DNA of 64,000 bases from CAVVMA01 sp963830715 (lineage in GTDB: Bacteria > Desulfobacterota > Binatia > Binatales > Binataceae): contig CAWHNS010000021.1 of assembly GCA_963830715.1 (NCBI GenBank), positions 248,001 to 312,000 on the forward strand, in the 5' to 3' direction. The notes beneath the pieces are model-generated. The model worked only from the letters and a program-made list of their open reading frames with translations. It was not told where the DNA came from and ran no database searches. Positions 9,731 through 18,787 of this stretch are shown in pieces (positions within the stretch are counted from its first letter, which is position 1; every line of letters starts with the position of its first letter). The position numbers and the translations under genes are program-made.

Positions 9731-10770
9731 ACCACCGACAGGATCGCTCGCGCCGCCGCGTCGAGATCGCGTCCGAGCATGAGACGATAACACTTCGCCT
9801 GCGTCAGCAGCCTGACGCCCGCGGCCATTCGCGAGCCTGCGATCGCGCTCTTGCGGAACAGATCCGCCGCACCTCCCCTCAGAAAGAACTCGACTACCTG
9901 AGGCAATCCCAGGCCGAAGACCAGATTCGCCGTGAGCGCGGGCAACATTCGCGCGCGAAGTATCGGCTCGATCCAGGAATCGGCGCCGTTGCGCCGCAAG
10001 CCAACGATCAGTGCCTGGGGCCGCGCCTCGAAGGCCACCCGGTCCCGGAAGTGGTCGAGATCGACCAGCGTCTTGGGTTCCCGGTTGCGCCGCCGCGTCG
10101 TTCGCAGATGACTCGGGTCGATTCCGGCAACGCGGTCGCCTCGGATTCCCATCCGGGTGGGGAACGCGCGCAGCTTGCCGCGCTCGAGCAGCGGCGTGTC
10201 GTCGGAAAGGATCATGACCTCGCGATGCTTGAGCAGTTCGAGGGCGAGCGTGGTCTTGCCTCCCGCTTCCGGAAGCAGCACGAGCGCGGCCCGATCGGCA
10301 ACCGCGATACCGAGAGCATGCACGCGATGAATTCCGCGCCGGTCGTGAATTTCACCGATTCGCGAAAGCGCGGTCAGATACGTGAGCTCGTAGAGGAAGT
10401 CCTCGCTAAGCGCCCAGATTTCGCCGCGCTCGCGGCTGAAGTCGTAAATCGCCAGCGCCTGCCGATGGTAGTCGTTATAGCGAACCGGTCCATCGTCGTA
10501 GCTCAGCGCGTTGGGCGTTACCATCGCGGCAGTCCGTTCCGGAATTCGCTCCCACGGAGGATTGCCGAGCTGCGCGCGCAATTCGATCGTCGGCGCGGCT
10601 GGAGCGCCGGCGAAGTAGTCGAAATCGCGGCCCAGATAATCCAGCACCATCGGCGCCGAGCTCGAAACCACAAGCCCGACCCCGTACACATTGAAAGAGA
10701 TGCTATCGTGGCGGGCCGGATGCAGATCCCCCGTCTCAAGCGCAACTTCGGCCGTCACAGCTCTAGCCAT
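9727..10770 (-). CDS. HPr kinase-like P-loop protein
   Basis: Protein of 347 residues with a C-terminal HPr-kinase/phosphorylase-like domain. The P-loop LPEAGGKTTLALELL (about 168-182) is the short HprK-type Walker A, and VMILSDDTPLL (about 187-197) supplies the acidic Walker B-like residues. The N-terminal half (about 1-150) holds a beta-rich region with ISFNVYGVGLVVSSS, as in HprK-related kinases of capsule or exosortase clusters. It has no HPr partner here, so a role in sugar catabolite control is unlikely; it may phosphorylate a small molecule, lipid or protein for the neighbouring nucleotidyltransferase. The start ATG at 10770 is clear. No gene lies in the 157 bp upstream. Confidence 0.72.
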   Translation of the reverse strand: MARAVTAEVALETGDLHPARHDSISFNVYGVGLVVSSSAPMVLDYLGRDFDYFAGAPAAPTIELRAQLGNPPWERIPERTAAMVTPNALSYDDGPVRYNDYHRQALAIYDFSRERGEIWALSEDFLYELTYLTALSRIGEIHDRRGIHRVHALGIAVADRAALVLLPEAGGKTTLALELLKHREVMILSDDTPLLERGKLRAFPTRMGIRGDRVAGIDPSHLRTTRRRNREPKTLVDLDHFRDRVAFEARPQALIVGLRRNGADSWIEPILRARMLPALTANLVFGLGLPQVVEFFLRGGAADLFRKSAIAGSRMAAGVRLLTQAKCYRLMLGRDLDAAARAILSVV

Positions 10771-10927
10771 AGCGTCGCGCTTCGATGTTTATGGATTTGG
10801 CAGCTCATTCGTCAAGCGATTTTAAGTGTTGTGCTGATCGGGCGCCACTGGATTGCAGGCCGGGCTGGATCGCCTGTGGATGACCCGGACTGAGCCAGCG
10901 ATCGCAGAGCGGCCGGCCGATCTCTGG

Positions 10928-11941
10928 TCAGGACCGGGAGGCGCTCCGGTCTCTCACCAGCCGCTCATAGAAATCCCGAACCGACAGAGCCCACCGACTG
11001 TAAGTGTATCGCTGCTGCACGATCCGGCGTCCGATCTCACCGCGGCGGCGCCTCTCCTCCGGATGCGCGAGGTAGTGCGCGATCAGGCGCTCCGTTTCCG
11101 CGCCGCCCGAGGTGATCGCGATCGCGTCGCCAAACTCCTCGGCCAGCCCCGCCGCGTCGTCGCAGATCAGCAACGATCCGCACGCCAATGCTTCGAAGAC
11201 GCGATTGTTCCACATGCCCCATCGGCGCTGCGAATCCTCGTGGTAGTTGAGCACGATGGCAGCCGAGCTGTAGAGCCTCTGGATTTCGCCGAGCGGCAGC
11301 GGGCCGCGCCAGAACCGATGCCAATCGTTGGACTCGGGATTGTCGGCATAGACTCGCGCCCAGTAGTCGCGGTCCCAGTACGAGCCCCAGAGCGCAAAGT
11401 CGAATTTCTTGGCGGGATCGAGATAGCGGCGCGTGGTCTCGGGCCGCTTGTTGCCTCGCCCGCCGCTCCCAAGAAAGACCACGTCCGCGCGGTATCGCAC
11501 GTCCGGCTCCACGCGGCCCGCGCCATCATCCACCGCCAGCGGGATATACGATGCGGGCCGCGCCTGCGCCAGGATTCGCGCCGCCGGCCGGCTGTTGGTG
11601 ATATATCCGTTGACCGGAATCTTGGCGAACTGGTCGAGAAGATCGCCGTGATTGTAGACCCTCAGGAGCGTGATTCCATCGACCAGACTGGCGATATCGT
11701 CAACCCGCCATGGAGGCTCCGGACCGGTGTAGTACGATATCAACAAATCCACTTTCATTGCCGCGATCTTTTCGAGATCGTCGCGATCGAACGTGAAGAC
11801 CCGCGCACCGGGAAAGACCTTCGGCAGATATCTGGCTGCGTTGTGCGCGCTGACAGCCTCGCCCCAGACCGCCTTTTCCCTGAGGCCCGGGCTCAGGATC
11901 ACGATCCGGAAGGAGTCCTGATCTCGCCATTCAGTTCCCAT
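10928..11941 (-). CDS. Glycosyltransferase, CgeB-like GT-B protein
   Basis: Protein of 337 residues with the layout of CgeB-like glycosyltransferases: an N-terminal domain with VDLLISYYTG, a linker with YIPLAVDD, then ADVVFLGSGGRGNKRPETTR and a donor-side half with NYHEDSQRRWGMWNNRVFEALACGS and a late LIAHYLAHPEERR. The motif N-R-x-F-E-A-L-A-C-G is diagnostic of this group. The ATG at 11939-11941 directly follows the TAA of the upstream membrane protein (TAAATG). The sugar and acceptor are unknown. Confidence 0.82.
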   Translation of the reverse strand: MGTEWRDQDSFRIVILSPGLREKAVWGEAVSAHNAARYLPKVFPGARVFTFDRDDLEKIAAMKVDLLISYYTGPEPPWRVDDIASLVDGITLLRVYNHGDLLDQFAKIPVNGYITNSRPAARILAQARPASYIPLAVDDGAGRVEPDVRYRADVVFLGSGGRGNKRPETTRRYLDPAKKFDFALWGSYWDRDYWARVYADNPESNDWHRFWRGPLPLGEIQRLYSSAAIVLNYHEDSQRRWGMWNNRVFEALACGSLLICDDAAGLAEEFGDAIAITSGGAETERLIAHYLAHPEERRRRGEIGRRIVQQRYTYSRWALSVRDFYERLVRDRSASRS

Positions 11942-13369
11942 TTATCGCGGCAGTCCCTCTCGCCGCACAGACGGCGCCGGAGTGATGCGAATCTGGTCGA
12001 GGTCGAACCATCCGCGATGAGGAGGTCTCAGAAAGTGAGGGCCCAGCCGCAAACTGGCGGTTGCGGCCAATTGCTCGCAGGCGCCGCTCTCAAGGACCAA
12101 CGTCCGCGGCCTGCGGCCCTGGAGGTCGATCGCATAGTAGTCAGTGGCCCAGTGATCGAGCGGCGTGTCGCGCGCCCATCCAAGATCGGAGCGCGAGATG
12201 CAGCCAGCTTTCGATTCCTCAACCGCTGACGCCAGTCTTCCGGTCAAATGCACCCAGACCACGCTCTGGATCGAAAGGACGGCCAAAGAAACGACGCCGA
12301 CGGCGAGCACTGCGGGAGTTCTCTCGCGCCAAAGGAGATCGCTGAAAGAATTCGGTCTCAGCCAAAGCACTTCGGCGGCGGCCGCGCTCATGAACAGCAG
12401 CGTTATGGGAGCGACCCAGAATCGATAGTCGAGCGCATGCGCCCAGCGATGGGCCACCAGCGCCCAGGGAACCAGGCGAAGGCCGCCGGCGACGATCGCG
12501 CCCACTGCCAGGTATCCGGCGCGCGAGATACCGGTCAGGTCGCGGTGAGTGCGCGCGGATCTCAACAGGGCGGCGGCGCCAACCAGCTCAAAGCCCAGGG
12601 CGACCAGCGGCCATCCGAGTACTGCCTTGCGGAACGACCGGCCCATCACGGCGAACGTCAACAAGTCTCTCTCATATGGGTAAAGCGGATGCAGCACCTT
12701 CGCGATCGCGACGATTCCCACGCCGAGCGCGATGGCCAGCCCCATTTTGTTGAGACGCTCCGCCACGAGACTACGCACGACCCCGACCAGAGCCGCAAAC
12801 CCGAGCAGCAAAACAGCAATCGGATGAGTCCCGTATTCGGCAAGGCAAAGCGGCGCGACCAGCAACAATAGGATCGGCCGCGGGTCGGTCAGCGTGGTGA
12901 GAAGGATCGGCCATGCCAGTGTCGCGGCCATCAGGGACTCGCCACAGAAACCAAACTGCAGCGGCATCATCGCCAGCCACGACAGCGCCGGCCATACGAA
13001 CAGCGAGGGACGCTTTTCGCGGCTGATCAGCCACGACGCGGCCAGCCCGATCGCCGGCACGGACACGTAGCAGGCGCTGTAGATCAGGCGGAGCAGCACG
13101 AAGTTGTCGGTGAAGTGACTCGCCATCAACGCCGGGAGCTGTAGAGGGTAGTTGATCAGGCGCCTCTCGGAGCTCGCGGGCGATCGCTTGTCGAGCAGAT
13201 GAAACAAATCGGAAGAACCGTCCCAGATCAGAGGCCCGCCGGCAATCGCCGCGATCGCCAGGGCGAGCATAACCAGCAGGAAGAAGACCCATATTGGCGG
13301 GACGGATCCAAGCGATCGCGACGGCTTCGCCTCCTGCCTTTCGACTGATAGCGTTACACGCGATGACAC
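11942..13369 (-). CDS. Polytopic membrane protein, glycosyltransferase-39-like layout
   Basis: Protein of 475 residues with about nine to ten hydrophobic segments between residues 25 and 385 and a soluble tail of about 90 residues. The first long loop contains GGPLIWDGSSDLFHLLDKRS and a later one NYPLQLPALMASHFTDNF, a layout like lipid-linked-sugar transferases of GT39/GT-C type, but I see no diagnostic DE motif. The 5' end overlaps the divergent amidohydrolase start (13363) by 7 bp. It is translationally coupled to the glycosyltransferase downstream, so a role in the same glycan is likely. Function remains unassigned. Confidence 0.65.
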   Translation of the reverse strand: MSSRVTLSVERQEAKPSRSLGSVPPIWVFFLLVMLALAIAAIAGGPLIWDGSSDLFHLLDKRSPASSERRLINYPLQLPALMASHFTDNFVLLRLIYSACYVSVPAIGLAASWLISREKRPSLFVWPALSWLAMMPLQFGFCGESLMAATLAWPILLTTLTDPRPILLLLVAPLCLAEYGTHPIAVLLLGFAALVGVVRSLVAERLNKMGLAIALGVGIVAIAKVLHPLYPYERDLLTFAVMGRSFRKAVLGWPLVALGFELVGAAALLRSARTHRDLTGISRAGYLAVGAIVAGGLRLVPWALVAHRWAHALDYRFWVAPITLLFMSAAAAEVLWLRPNSFSDLLWRERTPAVLAVGVVSLAVLSIQSVVWVHLTGRLASAVEESKAGCISRSDLGWARDTPLDHWATDYYAIDLQGRRPRTLVLESGACEQLAATASLRLGPHFLRPPHRGWFDLDQIRITPAPSVRREGLPR

Positions 13370-14416
13370 GTACCAAGGACATAAATCTCCTCCTGAGAGA
13401 CTTCAAGCCCGTCGCGATGATGAAAGCGGCGGCGCACGAGGTGCTCCGGGCGCGTTTCCCGGTCATCGACGTCCATCAGCATACCAACGACGCGATGGGT
13501 CTTTTCGGCAAGCCGATACCTCCTCAGGACCTCATCGCAAGCATGGACGCGTGCAACGTCCACAAGATTGTGGTGCTCACCGGCATGTGGGGCGGCGAGT
13601 CTCCAGCGAACCATCGACGAGTCCGCGGAGCTCTTCCCCGACCGCATGACGGTTTTCACGCAGATCGACTGGAGCAGGATTGCCCATCGCGACTTCGCGC
13701 AATTGTCAGTTGGGCAGATCCGCGACGCGGTCGCTCGCGGCGCACGCGGGCTGAAAATCCTGAAGGAACTGGGACTCGAGGTTCGTGACTCCTCCGGGAA
13801 GCTGATCGCGGTCAACGATTCACGGCTCGATCCGATCTGCGAGGAATGCGCGGCTATCGGCATTCCGGTCGCGATCCACACTGCCGATCCCGAGGCGTTC
13901 TTCCATCCGGTTGACCCGACCAACGAGCGCTACGAGGAACTGACCCACAGGCCCGAATGGAGCTTCTGCAGACCGGGATTTCCGGGCAAGGCTTCATTGC
14001 TCGAGGCACAGACGCGGCTCATCGCGCGGCATCCGAATACCACGTTCATTTCCCTTCATGTAATGAGTAGCGCGGAAGACCTCGATTACGCGTCCGAGGC
14101 GCTCGATCGCTATCCAAACGTCTTCGTGGACTTTGGCGCGCGCCAGGGCGAATTGGGCCGCCAGCCGCGCCGTGCGGGACGATTCTTCGCGCAGTATCAG
14201 GATCGAATCCTGTTCGGCACCGATCATCCGGTGGGCGAAGATATGTATCGCAACTATTTCCGATGGCTCGAAACCGACGATGAATACTTCGACTATTGGC
14301 GCTACCCATGGCAGGGCCGCTGGAAAATATACGGCTTGGCGCTGTCCGATCGCATCCTGGAGAAGGTATACCGTCTCAACGCGGACAGGATATTCAGTGA
14401 GTTCCGGGGCTTGTAG
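13363..14416 (+). CDS. Amidohydrolase family 2 protein (one frameshift)
   Basis: Metal-dependent TIM-barrel hydrolase or decarboxylase of the amidohydrolase-2 family, about 350 residues. FPVIDVHQHT near residue 33 gives the HxH metal ligands, GIPVAIHTADPEAFF the next His, FISLHVMSS another, and LFGTDHPVGEDMY the catalytic Asp. The frame changes near 13605, between KIVVLTGMWGGE and TIDESAELFPDRM. The ATG at 13363 fits the start of the conserved region. It is divergent from the membrane protein with overlapping 5' ends, so it may not belong to the polysaccharide cluster. Substrates in this family are varied and cannot be told here. Confidence 0.8.
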
Positions 14417-14488
14417 TCTCGCTGGAAAAGGTCGGCGAGCTGAAGCCCCAATCTTGACTCCTTGACGTTGGGATATCAGGCTGACGCA

Positions 14489-14737
14489 ATGAAAACGAAA
14501 GTTGGAACGTCGCTCGATAGCGAGCTTCTTCGCCACGCTCGATCGGCAGCCGCCCAAGACGGAAAGCGATTGAACCAAATCATCGAAGAGGCGCTCTCGG
14601 CTCATCTGACGCGGAAGTCGGCGAGGCAGACTCCGAACGCCGTCGCGCGAACTGCAGCCTGCCTGAAGCTATCGAAACGCAGAGTTGATCGAATCCTTTG
14701 GGAAGAGCCTGGAATCCTCGACCACTCACTTACATGA
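14489..14737 (+). CDS. Small ribbon-helix-helix type DNA-binding protein
   Basis: An 82-residue protein starting MKTKVGTSLDSELLRHAR. The short beta-strand followed by two helices with GKRLNQIIEEAL (about 25-36) is the ribbon-helix-helix pattern seen in antitoxins and small repressors. No toxin gene follows on the same strand; a decayed nucleotidyltransferase faces it from the other strand and overlaps its last bases. It could be an orphan antitoxin. The start ATG at 14489 is preferred over the upstream TTG because it begins the conserved part. Confidence 0.55.
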   Translation: MKTKVGTSLDSELLRHARSAAAQDGKRLNQIIEEALSAHLTRKSARQTPNAVARTAACLKLSKRRVDRILWEEPGILDHSLT

Positions 14738-15310
14738 TCCTTTGCGCAACGGACAGGAAAGAGAATCGCTTCGCGTAGATTCTTCGCCTTCGGCAGCGGT
14801 CGGCTCAGAATGACGCACGTTGTGCCGAGCACAATACCGACTCCGTGAGTCAGTTCTTCTGACCCCCGGATGCTGTGCCCTTGCCGAATTCCCGCGCGCA
14901 ATCGGCGGCATCGAAAACGAGCCGCCACGGCGCAACCTTGCCGGTTCTCTACAGTCCGCTGCGGCGCCATTTCTCCGGAATGGTATGGAGTTGCGCATCC
15001 GTGAAACGGATGAACTGACGCCCACCTGGCAGCGCGTTGCTTCGAGGCCACCGTGCCCGTCTTGAACGAGTGCCCAGTGGTTCGACTCAGCAGCGAGCGA
15101 TAGCCATCTGCGCAGTCTCCTGAGCTGCGCCTCGCTCAAGACCCGCTCGGTCACCACGATGCAATCAATGTCGCTTCGCTTCGGGTTGAACGCCGCCTGC
15201 GTCAGTGAGCCGTACAGATAGATGCCGATCAAGTTCTTGCCGAGAACGACCGGAAGTTGAGTTGCGAGAGCATCGAGCAGAGCGAAAACCTGAGACGGAA
15301 TACGGACCAT
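14726..15310 (-). pseudogene. Decayed nucleotidyltransferase (aminoglycoside-adenylyltransferase-like N-terminus)
   Basis: The N-terminal 75 or so residues are recognisable: LIGIYLYGSLTQAAF followed by RSDIDCIVV give the GS-x-D-x-D nucleotidyltransferase signature, and RRLRRWLSLAAESNHW continues the fold. After about base 15065 the reading frame loses family character, and its last 120 or so bases run through an interspersed repeat-like segment (near 14777-14815). I therefore call it a truncated or frameshifted remnant. It could have adenylylated an antibiotic or a protein, but it is unlikely to be active as read. Confidence 0.5.
14777..14815. repeat. Short interspersed REP-like element
   Basis: The segment starts AGATTCTTCGCC and ends GGCTCAGAATGAC. 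The same pair of blocks occurs at 22308-22336 with a shorter centre. This two-block pattern is a familiar non-coding repeat in many high-GC genomes. Here it overlaps the 3' end of the decayed nucleotidyltransferase. Confidence 0.5.
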
Positions 15311-15399
15311 AATTCACAAAGTAGAATTTCCAGGTTGGTTCCGACCCATATGCCCGGGCTTTCGATTGATCCTCAACGTGTCGCCGGATAAGTACAACA

Positions 15400-16740
15400 G
15401 TGAACGCAGTGACACGCATCCGGTCGCAGCGCGGTTCACGATGTCGTTTCAAATGGCAAGACCGAGGATCTCGCCACCAGGAGATCGGGAGCATTGTCGC
15501 CGAAGGCGAACCCGGCGAACGATGCTTCACCTCTCGTGCTTATGACAAACGCACGCTTAACATACTCTACGTCGGAACACTTCCGCCGCACCCTGGAGGT
15601 AGCGCTATTGTGGGCAGCTACCTGCTACCGGGATTGGTAGCGTTGGGTCACAGGGTCCGCGCCTTAGCGCCCATCACCCAAGATGCATTGCGGCTCGGCG
15701 ATACGTTTGCCCTGAGGCATCCAGAGATCGCAGTTGCCAGATACCTTGTCCCATTTTTCTCCAACGCCAGCGAAGCAGGGTCCGCTGATAGGGACTATCG
15801 CCTTGCCGAGGACGGAGCGATTAGAGAGGCACTCCCTCAACTCGTATCGTGTGAGCGGCCTGACGTTCTGATCCATGGGCGCGAAGCGATCGCCCTGCAA
15901 ATCGCGGGCTCCGATAACGATTCGCTTATACCTTCAGTGCTGATTGTCCATGGAGGGGCCACCTTCGAGAGACTCGCAACAGACTCTTCTCAGGCAAGAG
16001 ACTTGCTCGAGCAATTCAGGAAAATGAACCTGATTGTCGCGGTCGCACGACACCTGTCTCAAACCCTCAGCAGAGTGGGCCTGCGCAACGTCAAGTTCAT
16101 TCCGAACATGGTCGATCTCGATCAATTCTCCCCGGCGCCGAAGGACCCGGTTCTGTTGCGGGAGCTGAATATCGCGAGCGACAGGATCGTGGTGCTGCAC
16201 GTCTCAAAACTGGCCCGGATCAAAAGACCCCTGGACCTTGTTGCCTCTGCTGAAATTGCCGTCCGGAAGGAATCCAGGCTGATATATTTGGTGGTGGGAG
16301 ACGGTCCATACCGGGCGACGATGGTTGAGACTTGTAAGCGCAAAGGACTCTCTGAGAACTTCAGGTTCATCAATTGGATGGATCATGATCGGCTCGCTCG
16401 CTATATGAACCTGGCCGAAATAGTGGCCATGCCTTCCGAGTCTGAGGGGCAATCGCTGGTGTGCCTGGAAGCTCAAGCGTGCGGACGTTTCCTGCTGGCC
16501 AGTGATATCCCTGGCGCTCGGGAAATCATCGCGGACGGCGAAACAGGCCTGCTGTTCAAAAAAGGAGATGTCAACGACCTCGCCACAAAGGTGCTTTGGG
16601 CAGCAGCCAATCCCGAGGCACGCGCCGCGATCGGGCGGAAGGCGCGGGAAGCGGTCCGTGCCCACGCACACACCTCCAGCGTGCGAGAGTATTCGTCGGC
16701 TTTCACAGTTGTCGCGGGCGATGGAGCGCAAGCGACCTAG
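15400..16740 (+). CDS. Glycosyltransferase family 4
   Basis: GT4 glycosyltransferase of up to 446 residues. The conserved part begins near residue 52 with LNILYVGTLPPHPGGSAIVG; before that the frame looks non-conserved, so the true start may lie downstream of the GTG at 15400. Motifs include VKFIPNMVDLDQF, VVLHVSKLARIKRP, LIYLVVGDGPYR, and the donor-side SESEGQSLVCLEAQACGRF and EIIADGETGLLF segments. Codon use is less GC-biased than in the neighbours, which may point to recent acquisition. It stands alone on the plus strand next to tRNA-Glu, a common insertion neighbourhood; that link is inference. Confidence 0.82.
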   Translation: MNAVTRIRSQRGSRCRFKWQDRGSRHQEIGSIVAEGEPGERCFTSRAYDKRTLNILYVGTLPPHPGGSAIVGSYLLPGLVALGHRVRALAPITQDALRLGDTFALRHPEIAVARYLVPFFSNASEAGSADRDYRLAEDGAIREALPQLVSCERPDVLIHGREAIALQIAGSDNDSLIPSVLIVHGGATFERLATDSSQARDLLEQFRKMNLIVAVARHLSQTLSRVGLRNVKFIPNMVDLDQFSPAPKDPVLLRELNIASDRIVVLHVSKLARIKRPLDLVASAEIAVRKESRLIYLVVGDGPYRATMVETCKRKGLSENFRFINWMDHDRLARYMNLAEIVAMPSESEGQSLVCLEAQACGRFLLASDIPGAREIIADGETGLLFKKGDVNDLATKVLWAAANPEARAAIGRKAREAVRAHAHTSSVREYSSAFTVVAGDGAQAT

Positions 16741-16768
16741 TTTTCGTAAGTAAAGTTGATTTCCTTGG

Positions 16769-16843
16769 CGTCCCCGACGGGATTTGAACCCGTGTTACCG
16801 ACGTGAAAGGCCGGTGTCCTAGGCCGAGCTAGACGACGGGGAC
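16769..16843 (-). tRNA. tRNA-Glu (TTC)
   Basis: On the minus strand the 75-nt sequence folds as a tRNA. The acceptor stem GTCCCCG pairs with CGGGGAC, with G as discriminator. The anticodon stem CCGGC/GTCGG has a loop CTTTCAC whose anticodon is TTC, decoding Glu GAA/GAG. The T arm contains GGTTCAAATCC. No CCA is encoded. Confidence 0.93.
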
Positions 16844-16928
16844 GATGCCTGCGAGCAGCGTGCGCTGTGGCGTTATCCCGCGCAAGTTATCAGAGCCGAA
16901 AGAGTCGCGGCAAGGCGCGGCCTGAGGG

Positions 16929-17771
16929 CTATCCGCTGAATTGGAGTTGGCCGATGATTTGGGAGACCGAGCCTTTGCCGCATTGCGAGAGTATCGCGTC
17001 GAGTTCGCGATCGATTCGGCCGAGCGCGCCTGCTCCTTCCTTCACGACCGCCGAGCCGACCTGCACCGCGGTTGCTCCCGCGAGGTGCGCGACGTATGCG
17101 TCGCGGCCCGTGCTCACGCCTCCCACTGCGACGACCTGAAGCAACCGGTCGCTCTCGCGGTAGAACGCGTGCGCCTGCGACAGCGCACGCGACACGCCGC
17201 CGGCTGTCCCGGAGGCGATATCGATCTCGAGATCCTGGGGCAGATCGTTGTGACATACCGCGATCGCGATCCGCAGCGACTTCATCAGATCGGCGATCGC
17301 CCGCGGCTCCACCGCCAGTTTCGACGGCATCTTCACGGCGATCGCGGCGACGGTCTCGCCGCGCACGCGCCCGAGGATCGCGCTAAGCCGCTCAATGGAG
17401 TTGAACGGCGCGATCGACTTGAGAACATAATCGTCGGCGAGGTTCAGCTCGATGATTTGGAGGCCCGCACGATCGAGCGCGACGGCCACGGCGACTATCT
17501 CGTCCGCGCTCGCGCCGGCCACGCTCCCGACGATTACCTTCCCGCGCGGTATGAGCTCGCGAGCTATCGCGGCAAAGTGTTCGACTCCGCGATTCCTGAG
17601 ACTCTCGGGAGCCTCCAGGCCGGCGAGGTTGCACGACTTGAGGACCAGCGCGCCGTTGTGGACCGCGCAGAGTTCGTAAATCTCGCCGCGCTCCGCCGAT
17701 CGCGCGCCCGAGGCGTTGGCGATTGACGAACCGATCGAGACACCACCAAGACGAATCGCGGTCCGTTCCAT
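16929..17771 (-). CDS. Dihydroorotate dehydrogenase-like FMN protein with altered active site
   Basis: A 280-residue TIM-barrel protein related to class 1 dihydroorotate dehydrogenases. The N-terminal GGVSIGSSIANASGARSAE matches the start of the PyrD barrel, and VVAVGGVSTGRDAYVAHLAG with AVQVGSA matches the FMN-phosphate-binding end. At the place where class 1A enzymes have the catalytic N-L-S-C-P-N segment, this protein reads IIELNLADDYVLKS and has no Cys. It may therefore not be a true PyrD but a related oxidoreductase. It is divergent from the PanE-like gene by 32 bp, so the two could share a promoter region. Confidence 0.7.
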   Translation of the reverse strand: MERTAIRLGGVSIGSSIANASGARSAERGEIYELCAVHNGALVLKSCNLAGLEAPESLRNRGVEHFAAIARELIPRGKVIVGSVAGASADEIVAVAVALDRAGLQIIELNLADDYVLKSIAPFNSIERLSAILGRVRGETVAAIAVKMPSKLAVEPRAIADLMKSLRIAIAVCHNDLPQDLEIDIASGTAGGVSRALSQAHAFYRESDRLLQVVAVGGVSTGRDAYVAHLAGATAVQVGSAVVKEGAGALGRIDRELDAILSQCGKGSVSQIIGQLQFSG

Positions 17772-17803
17772 GCGATTACTTCCTAGTCTAATGTGTCCAT
17801 CAA

Positions 17804-18787
17804 ATGGAAGGACCGATACTGATCGCGGGGGCCGGCGGACTCGGGTCGGTGTTCGGGGCGATGCTCCGCGCGGCAGGGCATCGGGTCGCGATGCTCGGCC
17901 GGCGGGAGCATCTGGATGCGATCGCGGAGCGCGGCCTCGAATTGAGCGGCCTCCTTGGCCGGCGCGTCGTTCGCGGCTTCACGCTCGCCGACGATCCGGC
18001 ACGTCTTGACGGACGTTTTCCGTTGATCCTTTTCACTGTGAAGAGTTACGACACGGAAGCAATGGCGCTCGCGATCGAGCCTCTGCTCGAGGACGGCGGT
18101 CTGCTGGTCTCGATGCAAAACGGACTCGGCAATATCGAGACTCTGGTTGGTCGCTTCGGCGCGAACCGGGTGCTCGGCGCCCGCGTGATCTTCGGCGCGG
18201 AGATTGCGCATCCCGGGGCGGTGCGGGTCACGGTCTTTGCCGAGCCGGTCGCGATCGGTCCTGCGCCGGCGATTCACGGCAATTCCGCGCGGGGGATGGA
18301 GCGCCGGGCGAGCCAAATCGCGCAGCTGATCGCCGCGGCTGGAATACCCTGCCAGTCGTGCGCGGACATTATGCCGGTGCTGTGGACCAAGGTGCTCTAC
18401 AATGCGGCGCTTAATCCGCTCGGCGCGCTGCTGAAGCTCCATTACGGCGCGCTCGCGGGCGATCCCGATCTGCGCCGCATAATGGATCAAACGATTGAGG
18501 AGGCGTTCGCGGTCGCGCGGCGGCTCGGCGTGGCGCTCCCGTTCGGCGACGCGGCTGAATATCGCGCGCTGTTCTACGGCCGGCTCGTGCCGTTAACATA
18601 CGACCATCGCCCCTCGATGCTGAAGGACCTGGAGTGTCGCGGGCGAACTGAAATCGACGCCCTCAACGGCAGGATCGTCGAGCTGGCGGACGCCATGGGG
18701 CTTCGCGCCGACATCAATCGCACGCTCGCCAGCCTGATAAGCGCCAGCGCGCGGCTCCGGCTTCAACGGATGAAGGAGAGCAGTTGA
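17804..18787 (+). CDS. 2-dehydropantoate 2-reductase family protein (PanE/ApbA)
   Basis: NADPH-dependent reductase of 327 residues; the family enzyme makes pantoate for coenzyme A. The N-terminal ILIAGAGGLGSVFGAML (about 5-21) is the Rossmann glycine motif, LILFTVKSYDTEA and VSMQNGLGNIE are conserved ketopantoate-reductase segments, and LWTKVLYNAALNPLGALL (about 191-208) contains the Lys and Asn of the active site. The family has many paralogues, so the substrate is not certain. The stop overlaps the start of the JAMM gene as TTGA, which ties the two together. Confidence 0.82.
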   Translation: MEGPILIAGAGGLGSVFGAMLRAAGHRVAMLGRREHLDAIAERGLELSGLLGRRVVRGFTLADDPARLDGRFPLILFTVKSYDTEAMALAIEPLLEDGGLLVSMQNGLGNIETLVGRFGANRVLGARVIFGAEIAHPGAVRVTVFAEPVAIGPAPAIHGNSARGMERRASQIAQLIAAAGIPCQSCADIMPVLWTKVLYNAALNPLGALLKLHYGALAGDPDLRRIMDQTIEEAFAVARRLGVALPFGDAAEYRALFYGRLVPLTYDHRPSMLKDLECRGRTEIDALNGRIVELADAMGLRADINRTLASLISASARLRLQRMKESS

